Assembly (NCBI GenBank): GCA_936936565.1
Contig: CAKZIX010000172.1
Span: forward strand, 1 to 7,916
Direction of reading: 5' to 3'
DNA from: an uncultured Nocardiaceae bacterium
GTDB lineage: Bacteria > Actinomycetota > Actinomycetes > Mycobacteriales > Mycobacteriaceae
Length of the DNA stretch: 7,916 bases
Positions 1 to 4,568 of the stretch are shown here, one piece after another. The translations under genes were made by a program, and so were the position numbers. Below the pieces are notes generated by a model that saw nothing but the letters and a program-made list of their open reading frames with translations, was not told the origin of the DNA and did no database searches. The stretch's first letter is position 1; the number at the start of each line of letters is the position of its first letter.

Positions 1-2
1 CG

Positions 3-1181
3 ATGGCGCACTATCAGCGAGTCGGGCAGGTGCCGCCCAAGCGGCACACGCAGTTTCGCGGCCCGGACGGGCGGCTGTACCGCGAAGAGCTGGTCGGCGA
101 GGAAGGTTTCTCCGCCGATTCCTCGCTCGTCTATCACCTCGGTGTGCCCTCGGCCATCCGCGATGCGCGTACCTGGGTGCTACCGGACGTGACCACGGTG
201 CCGAACCAGCCGTTGCTGCCCAGGCACTTTCAGCTGCACAAGCTGACCGAACCGGCCGACGCCGTAACCGGCCGGCGGCTGCTGCTCGGCAATGCCGACG
301 TCCGGATCGGCTACGTCACTGCCGACCGGGCGTCGCCGCTGTACCGCAACGCCGTCGGCGACGAGTGCGTGTACGTCGAATCCGGTTCGGCCACCGTGGA
401 AACCGTCTTCGGCGCGCTGACCGTCGGCCAGGGCGACTATGTCGTGATCCCGCGATCGACGATTCACCGCTGGCTGCCGGACGGCGAAACCCGGCTCTAC
501 GTCATCGAAGCCAACGGTCACATCACCCCGCCCCCGAGGTATTTGTCGCGCTTCGGGCAGTTCCTCGAGCACGCGCCGTACTGCGAGCGCGACCTGCGCA
601 CGCCCGACGCGCCGCGCGTCGTCGAGGAATCCGACGTCGAGGTCTACGTCAAGCACCGCGGCAGCGGTGGCCTGGCGGGCACCGTGTACACGTTCGCGAG
701 CCACCCCTTCGACGTCGTTGGGTGGGACGGCTGCCTGTACCCGTACGCACTCGACGTCGCCGATTTCGAACCCATCACCGGCCGGGTGCACCAGCCGCCG
801 CCGGTCCACCAAGTGTGGGCCGGACCCAACTTCGTGGTGTGCAACTTCGTGCCGCGCAAGGTGGACTACCACCCGCTGGCCGTGCCCGTGCCGTACTACC
901 ACTCCAACGTCGACTCCGACGAGGTGATGTTCTACTGCGGCGGCAATTACGAGGCCCGCAAGGGCTCCGGCATCGGCCCGGGCTCGGTGTCGCTGCACCC
1001 GGGCGGGCACACCCACGGGCCGGCGCCCAGCGCCATCGAAAAGGCTTTGGGCGCGGAGTTTTTCGACGAGCTCGCGGTGATGGTGGACACCTTCCGGCCG
1101 CTGGAGCTCGGCGAGGGCGCCGGCGCCTGCGAAGACCTCACCTACTTCACCTCATGGGTGCGCGACCTGGACCGATCGTGA
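3..1181 (+). CDS. hmgA: Homogentisate 1,2-dioxygenase
   Basis: Cytosolic Fe(II) ring-cleavage dioxygenase that converts homogentisate and O2 to 4-maleylacetoacetate in tyrosine/phenylalanine catabolism. The 392-residue product has the family N-terminus (KRHTQF near residue 14, GEEGFSADSSLVYH near 32) and a two-part cupin fold. The N-terminal cupin strands lie around residues 119-160, and the iron site is in the C-terminal half. By comparison with human HGD (His335, Glu341, His371), the iron ligands are most likely H300 (PYYHSN), E307 (DEVMFY) and H338 (THGP). H263 or H269, in GRVHQPPPVHQ, should supply the active-site histidine. It is shorter than the human enzyme (about 445 aa), as is common in bacteria. 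The ATG lies two bases from the window edge, so its ribosome site and promoter are not visible; the start is chosen because the N-terminus matches the family. fahA follows 25 nt downstream, which supports the pathway assignment. No frameshift or missing key residue is seen. Confidence 0.96.
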   Translation: MAHYQRVGQVPPKRHTQFRGPDGRLYREELVGEEGFSADSSLVYHLGVPSAIRDARTWVLPDVTTVPNQPLLPRHFQLHKLTEPADAVTGRRLLLGNADVRIGYVTADRASPLYRNAVGDECVYVESGSATVETVFGALTVGQGDYVVIPRSTIHRWLPDGETRLYVIEANGHITPPPRYLSRFGQFLEHAPYCERDLRTPDAPRVVEESDVEVYVKHRGSGGLAGTVYTFASHPFDVVGWDGCLYPYALDVADFEPITGRVHQPPPVHQVWAGPNFVVCNFVPRKVDYHPLAVPVPYYHSNVDSDEVMFYCGGNYEARKGSGIGPGSVSLHPGGHTHGPAPSAIEKALGAEFFDELAVMVDTFRPLELGEGAGACEDLTYFTSWVRDLDRS

Positions 1182-1193
1182 TCGCGCAGTGCC

Positions 1194-1200
1194 GGAGGGG
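1194..1200 (+). promoter_or_regulatory. Ribosome binding site that fixes the fahA start
   Basis: GGAGGGG lies 6 nt before the GTG at 1207. An in-frame GTG at 1189 would add six residues but has no purine-rich sequence upstream of it and would place this site inside the gene. The 1207 start is therefore preferred. Confidence 0.8.
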
Positions 1201-1206
1201 AGTGCG

Positions 1207-2259
1207 GTGATTCAGTACGGGGTCGGCGTGCACGATGGCCGCCCGCGTGTCGTCGCGAATGTCGACGGCCGGGTGGTGGACCTGAGCCGGGTGCCCGGTG
1301 TGCCCGCCCCACTCGCCGACGCGCTGCGCGCGCCCACACTGAACCCGTTCCTCGCGCTGGGGCGCGAAGCCTGGCACCTTGTGCACGACAAGGCAATCGA
1401 CGCACCCGAGGTCACGGTCGGCGCCATGCGGCTGCCCTTCGACGTCGCCGACTACGTCGACTTCTACGCCTTCCGCGACCATGCCGAGAATCTCGGCCGC
1501 ATCCTGCGTCCCGGCGAAGCGCCGCTCACCCCGAACTGGCTGCACATGCCCATCGGCTACCACGGCCGGGCCGGCACGGTCGTGGTCAGCGGCACCCCGA
1601 TCCGGCGCCCGCACGGGCAACTCCGCGAAGGCGTCGTCGGGCCTTGCGCGCGTTTGGATTTCGAGGCCGAGATCGGCTTCGTCGTCGGCGTGCCGAGCGC
1701 CGGGCCCTTGTCCCCGAACGACTTTCGCGAGCACGTCTTCGGCGTCGTGCTCGTCGACGACTGGTCCGCCCGCGACATTCAGGCCTGGGAGTACCGCCCG
1801 CTCGGGCCGTTCCTCGGAAAGTCCTTCGCCACCAGCATGTCCGCGTGGGTGACCCCGCTGGATCAGCTGCACTGGACCACGCCGCCGCAGCGTGCCACCC
1901 CCAACTACCTCGCCGATCCCGACTGGCCGTCCGCCGTGGACCTCACCCTCGAAGTCCGCGTGAACGACACCCTCGTGTCCACGCCCGACGCCCGTCCTAT
2001 GCACTGGACCCCGGCCCAGCAGCTGGCGCACCTGACCAGCAACGGCGCCGGGATCCGCACCGGCGACCTGTTCGCCAGCGGCACCGTGTCCAGCCCCGGT
2101 CAGCCGGGCTCGTTGATCGAGTTGACCGACAACGCGCGCACGCCGATCACGCTCGCCGACGGTTCGACCCGCGGGTTCCTCGCCGACGGCGACACCGTCA
2201 CCATCACCGCATCCGGCGTCGGCGACGTCGTCGGACAGATACAGGGAAGTGTCCGATAG
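1207..2259 (+). CDS. fahA: Fumarylacetoacetase (fumarylacetoacetate hydrolase)
   Basis: Hydrolyses fumarylacetoacetate to fumarate and acetoacetate, the last step of the homogentisate pathway; cytosolic and metal-dependent (Mg/Ca). The 350-residue product starts at the GTG with the good ribosome site. A short N-terminal SH3-like part (about residues 1-75) precedes the FAH catalytic fold. Every key residue recalled from mammalian FAH is present at matching spacing: metal ligands D85, E153, E155 and D185; catalytic H92 (RDHAEN); R189 and Q192 (DWSARDIQ); K205 (GPFLGKSF); and E305 (LIEL), which orients the histidine. The block PNWLHMPIGYHGRAG starts at residue 109. It is distinct from the many FAH-like hydratases and isomerases, which lack this long signature. 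The N-terminal region is about 40 residues shorter than in human FAH (metal ligand at 85 rather than 126), so the enzyme begins directly at the YGVGV strand. Probably in one operon with hmgA. Confidence 0.95.
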   Translation: MIQYGVGVHDGRPRVVANVDGRVVDLSRVPGVPAPLADALRAPTLNPFLALGREAWHLVHDKAIDAPEVTVGAMRLPFDVADYVDFYAFRDHAENLGRILRPGEAPLTPNWLHMPIGYHGRAGTVVVSGTPIRRPHGQLREGVVGPCARLDFEAEIGFVVGVPSAGPLSPNDFREHVFGVVLVDDWSARDIQAWEYRPLGPFLGKSFATSMSAWVTPLDQLHWTTPPQRATPNYLADPDWPSAVDLTLEVRVNDTLVSTPDARPMHWTPAQQLAHLTSNGAGIRTGDLFASGTVSSPGQPGSLIELTDNARTPITLADGSTRGFLADGDTVTITASGVGDVVGQIQGSVR

Positions 2260-2290
2260 GCGCTGGTGCGCCGCCGCCCGCGCGCGTCGG

Positions 2291-2296
2291 TAGAGT
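2291..2296 (+). promoter_or_regulatory. Putative -10 box (TAGAGT) giving a leaderless mRNA
   Basis: TAGAGT fits the actinobacterial TANNNT -10 consensus and is separated by 7 nt from the GTG start of the first lipoprotein gene at 2304. Transcription would thus begin at or next to the start codon. No convincing -35 hexamer is seen 17-18 nt upstream, which is common for such promoters. No Shine-Dalgarno sequence precedes the GTG, consistent with leaderless translation. Inferred from sequence only. Confidence 0.5.
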
Positions 2297-2303
2297 CGCG
2301 GAT

Positions 2304-2819
2304 GTGCGGACGGTCCTCGGTACTGCAGTCACGCTTGCGGCCGCGCTGACCTTGTCGGCGTGCGGTGGGTCCGACGACGGCTCGGGCGCGGCGCCCACGC
2401 GCGAAGCTCCGAAGATCGCTGCGGAGGGTCCGCACTTCCCGGAGTGCGCCGGCGTCAGCGACGAGGAGATCACCGCGATCTTCCAGTTGCCCACGCCGGT
2501 CGTCACGCGTAATTCGGTGGGCTGTGTCTGGGAGATCGTCGGCGGCCCGAGTGTGAGCTTCTCGTGGTACCGCGGCAGCCCGATCGGCCGCGAGGCCGCC
2601 GGATCGGACCGCATCGGCCGCCCGCCGGACAAAATCGAGATCGAGGGCCAGCCCGGATTCGTCGGTTCGCTGGCCAGTGCCTCGATCTGTGAAATCGGCG
2701 TGCAGTTCGGAGACGACTTCGTCCACTGGTCGGTCACCTATGCCGCAAGTCGCCCCGCCGCCGACCCCTGCACGGTCGCGAAGGAATTGGCTGCGCTGAG
2801 CGTGAAGAGGCGCAAATGA
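2304..2819 (+). CDS. Putative secreted lipoprotein, DUF3558-like (first of tandem pair)
   Basis: 171-residue protein from a GTG start, of unknown function. Residues 1-20 form a lipoprotein signal peptide: a basic residue at R2, a hydrophobic core of Val/Leu/Ala, and the lipobox LSAC with the lipidated cysteine at C20. A Gly/Ser/Asp linker (about 21-40) follows, then a globular domain containing four cysteines at 48, 74, 129 and 156, the last in a DPC motif. This pattern and the lipoprotein context resemble the DUF3558 family of actinobacterial lipoproteins; that assignment is from memory, not a search. The mature domain should sit on the outer face of the cytoplasmic membrane, possibly with two disulfides. 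The open frame extends far upstream through fahA, but that part is out of frame with fahA and lacks a signal peptide. The GTG at 2304 is chosen because it begins the signal peptide and lies 7 nt after a TANNNT box. The last codons overlap the next gene by ATGA. Confidence 0.82.
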   Translation: MRTVLGTAVTLAAALTLSACGGSDDGSGAAPTREAPKIAAEGPHFPECAGVSDEEITAIFQLPTPVVTRNSVGCVWEIVGGPSVSFSWYRGSPIGREAAGSDRIGRPPDKIEIEGQPGFVGSLASASICEIGVQFGDDFVHWSVTYAASRPAADPCTVAKELAALSVKRRK

Positions 2820-3355
2820 TCCGATCGAAGCTGTGCGCGCTGCTCGCCGCGGCGCTGGTCGCGGCAGGCTGCGGCAGCACCATCCCCGGCAATCCGGTTC
2901 CCGAGGGCGCCGGGGGGAGCGAGGGGTCGTTCGAGACCGGTCAGTTCGACAAGGTCCTCACCGAGTGCAACGTCGTCACCCCGGAAGAGATTGCCGAAGC
3001 CGTGGGCGGCACGGAGATCGACCAGAACTTCCTGGGCGCCATCTGCCGCTTCGACGTCAATGGCGCCGCCGGATTCACCAAGGTGACGTTCAACTGGTTC
3101 GAGTGGGGCTCGATGAAGGTGGAGGCCGCCCAGCACCAGAAGCTGAACTACACCCTCACCGACATCACCGTGCAGGGCCGCAAGGCGTTCCTGGCGCAGC
3201 CGCCGAAGGACCCGAACTCGTGTGGAGTCACCTTCGGGGCACCGAGCCGGGGCATCATCGGGTGGTGGGTGCAGTACCGTCCCGATGCCGCGCACCCGGA
3301 CCCGTGCAAATCGGCCCAGACGCTCGCGGAATTGACACTCAACCTCGCGCGTTGA
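2816..3355 (+). CDS. Putative secreted lipoprotein, DUF3558-like (second of tandem pair)
   Basis: 179-residue protein starting at an ATG inside the ATGA overlap with the upstream gene, so translation of the two is probably coupled. A purine-rich GAAGAGG (2804-2810) lies 5 nt before it. The signal peptide has R3 and K5, an Ala/Leu/Val core and a lipobox ending AAGC with the lipid cysteine at C19. A Gly/Pro/Ser linker (about 20-38) leads to a domain with four cysteines at 51, 77, 136 and 164. Their spacings (26, 59, 28) nearly equal those of the preceding protein (26, 55, 27), and both proteins end with a DPC segment followed by an amphipathic stretch. The two are therefore probably diverged paralogs with a shared fold. 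It resembles DUF3558 proteins; the function is unknown. A partner role at the cell envelope is only inference. The gene ends 288 nt before rpsL, and no convincing terminator is seen after it. Confidence 0.85.
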   Translation: MIRSKLCALLAAALVAAGCGSTIPGNPVPEGAGGSEGSFETGQFDKVLTECNVVTPEEIAEAVGGTEIDQNFLGAICRFDVNGAAGFTKVTFNWFEWGSMKVEAAQHQKLNYTLTDITVQGRKAFLAQPPKDPNSCGVTFGAPSRGIIGWWVQYRPDAAHPDPCKSAQTLAELTLNLAR

Positions 3356-3407
3356 AACCGGTTGCGACGTGGGCGCGGGCCCGAAGGGTAGTGCACCTCG
3401 CCCTGTT

Positions 3408-3437
3408 TTGACCTTGAGACACGCGCGCGGGTATTGT
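3408..3437 (+). promoter_or_regulatory. Predicted main promoter of the rpsL-rpsG-fusA(-tuf) operon
   Basis: A -35 hexamer TTGACC (3408-3413) and a -10 hexamer TATTGT (3432-3437) are separated by 18 nt, a good match to a housekeeping (SigA-type) actinobacterial promoter. Transcription should begin near 3444-3446, leaving a leader of about 200 nt before the rpsL ATG. TTGAGA at 3414 is an alternative -35 but leaves only 12 nt to the -10. No other TANNNT box was found between this one and rpsL. Confidence 0.65.
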
Positions 3438-3445
3438 GGATCGCT

Positions 3446-3505
3446 GTGCCCGCATCGCGCGGGCAGGCTTGTGTGCAAACCGAGGCCCAGCGAACGGACG
3501 GCTGA
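3446..3505 (+). CDS. Possible leaderless upstream ORF, 19 codons
   Basis: A GTG occurs 8 nt after the TATTGT -10 box, where the rpsL transcript is predicted to begin, and opens a 19-codon frame ending at a TGA at 3503-3505. Such leaderless small ORFs are known to be frequent in mycobacteria. The peptide is hydrophilic with a single cysteine and resembles nothing I recognise. The hairpin at 3447-3465 overlaps its first codons, which could oppose or regulate initiation. It may be chance; coding status is unproven. Confidence 0.25.
   Translation: MPASRGQACVQTEAQRTDG
3447..3465 (+). promoter_or_regulatory. 5'-end hairpin of the rpsL leader
   Basis: TGCCCGC and GCGGGCA form a perfect 7-bp stem around the loop ATCGC. 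It begins within a few bases of the predicted transcription start, so the mRNA would carry a stable 5'-terminal stem. Plausible roles are protection from 5'-end-dependent decay or control of the overlapping small ORF. No U-tract follows, so it is not a simple terminator. Confidence 0.45.
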
Positions 3506-3539
3506 TCATCGAGTCATGCCCTGATCCTGGTCTTCTCCC

Positions 3540-3571
3540 GCTGCGACACGCCCGACCTCGGGACACGCAGC
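3540..3571 (+). promoter_or_regulatory. Second hairpin in the rpsL leader
   Basis: GCTGCG (3540-3545) pairs perfectly with CGCAGC (3566-3571). Inside, an asymmetric internal loop is followed by a CCCG/CGGG stem with the four-base loop ACCT. A short direct repeat GACACGC (3545-3551 and 3562-3568) brackets the inner stem. It lies about 70 nt before the rpsL start. It could be a protein-binding or attenuation structure, or simply chance in GC-rich DNA. Confidence 0.35.
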
Positions 3572-3643
3572 ACCGCCACAACCACGGGTTTTAACACGAA
3601 ATACGAACAGTCATAACGACGAACGAAACGAGAAAGCCGGCAT

Positions 3644-4018
3644 ATGCCAACCATCAACCAGCTGGTCCGCAAGGGTCGCACCGACAAGGCGGCGAAGGTC
3701 AAGACCGCGGCCCTCAAGGGCAGCCCGCAGCGCCGTGGTGTGTGCACCCGCGTGTACACCACCACCCCCAAGAAGCCGAACTCCGCGCTGCGTAAGGTCG
3801 CGCGTGTTCGCCTCACCAGCTCGGTCGAGGTCACGGCCTACATCCCGGGTGAGGGTCACAACCTGCAGGAGCACTCGATGGTGCTCGTGCGTGGCGGTCG
3901 TGTGAAGGACCTCCCCGGTGTTCGTTACAAGATCATCCGCGGCTCGCTCGACACCCAGGGCGTGAAGAACCGCAAGCAGGCCCGCAGCCGCTACGGCGCC
4001 AAGAAGGAGAAGAGCTGA
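3644..4018 (+). CDS. rpsL: 30S ribosomal protein S12
   Basis: Small-subunit protein at the decoding centre, needed for translational accuracy. Its 124 residues have the same length as mycobacterial S12 and nearly the same sequence. The family core TTTPKKPNSALRKVARV lies at residues 39-55 and the second conserved loop, GRVKDLPGVRYK, at 85-96. K43 and K88, whose substitution confers streptomycin resistance, are both the sensitive wild-type residues. D89 is the position that is methylthiolated in E. coli S12 (D88 there). It is the first gene of the str operon, preceded by a long leader with a weak GAGAAAG ribosome site 7 nt from the ATG. Its final codons contain the ribosome site of rpsG. Codon use is that of a highly expressed gene (many CGT, GGT and AAG codons). 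Confidence 0.99.
   Translation: MPTINQLVRKGRTDKAAKVKTAALKGSPQRRGVCTRVYTTTPKKPNSALRKVARVRLTSSVEVTAYIPGEGHNLQEHSMVLVRGGRVKDLPGVRYKIIRGSLDTQGVKNRKQARSRYGAKKEKS
4004..4009 (+). promoter_or_regulatory. rpsG ribosome binding site inside the end of rpsL
   Basis: AAGGAG lies within the last codons of rpsL, 10 nt before the rpsG ATG at 4020. With only one base between the rpsL stop and that ATG, translation of S7 is expected to be coupled to that of S12. Confidence 0.8.
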
Positions 4019-4019
4019 C

Positions 4020-4490
4020 ATGCCACGCAAGGGTGCAGCCCCGAAGCGTCCGCTGATCAACGACCCGGTCTACGGGTCGCCGTTGGTCACCCAGCTGGTC
4101 AACAAGATCCTGCTGGACGGCAAGAAGTCGACCGCCGAGCGCATCGTCTACGGTGCCCTCGAGCAGGCCCGCGACAAGACGGGCACCGACCCGGTCGTCA
4201 CGCTCAAGCGCGCCATCGACAACGTCAAGCCGGCCCTCGAGGTCAAGAGCCGCCGCGTCGGTGGTGCCACCTACCAGGTGCCCGTCGAGGTCCGTCCGCC
4301 CCGGGCGAACACGCTGGCGCTGCGCTGGCTCGTCAACTTCTCCCGCGCTCGCCGCGAGAAGACGATGATCGAGCGTCTCGCCAACGAGATTCTGGACGCC
4401 AGCAACGGTCTCGGCGCTTCGGTCAAGCGTCGCGAAGACACCCACAAGATGGCCGACGCCAACCGGGCCTTCGCGCACTACCGCTGGTGA
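4020..4490 (+). CDS. rpsG: 30S ribosomal protein S7
   Basis: Primary 16S rRNA-binding protein that nucleates assembly of the 30S head and contacts E-site tRNA. Its 156 residues are the usual bacterial length. The family signature DPVYGSPLVTQLVNKILLDG spans residues 15-34, and the rRNA-binding segment VKSRRVGGATYQVPVEVRP spans about 75-93. The conserved ERLANEILDA helix follows, and the C-terminus is the typical KREDTHKMADANRAFAHYRW. The ATG follows the rpsL stop by a single base, with AAGGAG 10 nt upstream. In E. coli S7 represses its own operon by binding a roughly 100-nt rpsL-rpsG spacer; no such spacer exists here, so any S7 feedback must act elsewhere. fusA follows after 78 nt containing a hairpin. 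Confidence 0.99.
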   Translation: MPRKGAAPKRPLINDPVYGSPLVTQLVNKILLDGKKSTAERIVYGALEQARDKTGTDPVVTLKRAIDNVKPALEVKSRRVGGATYQVPVEVRPPRANTLALRWLVNFSRARREKTMIERLANEILDASNGLGASVKRREDTHKMADANRAFAHYRW

Positions 4491-4493
4491 CCA

Positions 4494-4532
4494 AACGCCG
4501 GATGGCTCGATCGATACGATGCCTCCGGCGTT
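4494..4532 (+). promoter_or_regulatory. Strong inverted repeat between rpsG and fusA
   Basis: AACGCCGGA (4494-4502) and TCCGGCGTT (4524-4532) form a perfect 9-bp stem. It extends by GGC/GCC (4504-4506 with 4521-4523) after a one-base bulge. The loop can itself form a small ATCG/CGAT stem. It starts four bases after the rpsG stop, and no U-tract follows. It could act as a partial terminator, an mRNA processing or stability element, or a protein-binding site between the ribosomal protein genes and EF-G. Confidence 0.6.
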
Positions 4533-4554
4533 CAGCCGTCTCTCTACGACTACT

Positions 4555-4560
4555 AGGGGA
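4555..4560 (+). promoter_or_regulatory. fusA ribosome binding site
   Basis: AGGGGA lies 8 nt before the GTG at 4569. It supports this GTG as the start and the N-terminus AQDVLTDLNKVRNIGI, which matches EF-G of related actinobacteria. Confidence 0.75.
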
Positions 4561-4568
4561 AGATTCCT

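Larger units (their letters stand above)
3444..3643 (+). other. Long 5' leader of rpsL mRNA
   Basis: About 200 nt from the predicted start of transcription to the rpsL ATG. It holds a hairpin at its 5' end, a possible short upstream ORF, and a second hairpin near its middle. Its last 55 nt or so (about 3587-3640) are A-rich, poor in G and seemingly unstructured, unlike the surrounding GC-rich DNA. The only Shine-Dalgarno-like sequence is the weak GAGAAAG (3630-3636), 7 nt before the ATG. An open, A-rich ribosome landing site may compensate for that. The extent depends on the predicted promoter. Confidence 0.5.

Noticed and set aside
180..1016. Minus-strand and alternate-frame open frames over hmgA, and 1147-2031 over fahA
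   Set aside because: Arg/Ala- or Val/Asp-rich translations typical of GC-rich shadow frames. hmgA and fahA are unambiguous on the plus strand.
2259..2272. Small hairpin GGCGC-TGGT-GCGCC at the fahA stop codon as a terminator
   Set aside because: Only a 5-bp stem with no U-tract, in very GC-rich DNA where such repeats are common by chance. Any terminator role is unsupported.
1644..2303. Upstream extension of the first lipoprotein frame through fahA
   Set aside because: Arg-rich shadow sequence out of frame with fahA. The real protein begins at the signal peptide at 2304.
3356..3363. Palindrome AACCGGTT after the second lipoprotein gene as an operator or terminator
   Set aside because: Eight-base palindromes are frequent, there is no second copy nearby, and no hairpin with a loop or U-tract forms.
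3516..3524. Minimal ORF ATG-CCC-TGA in the rpsL leader
   Set aside because: Start and stop two codons apart with no ribosome site; indistinguishable from chance.
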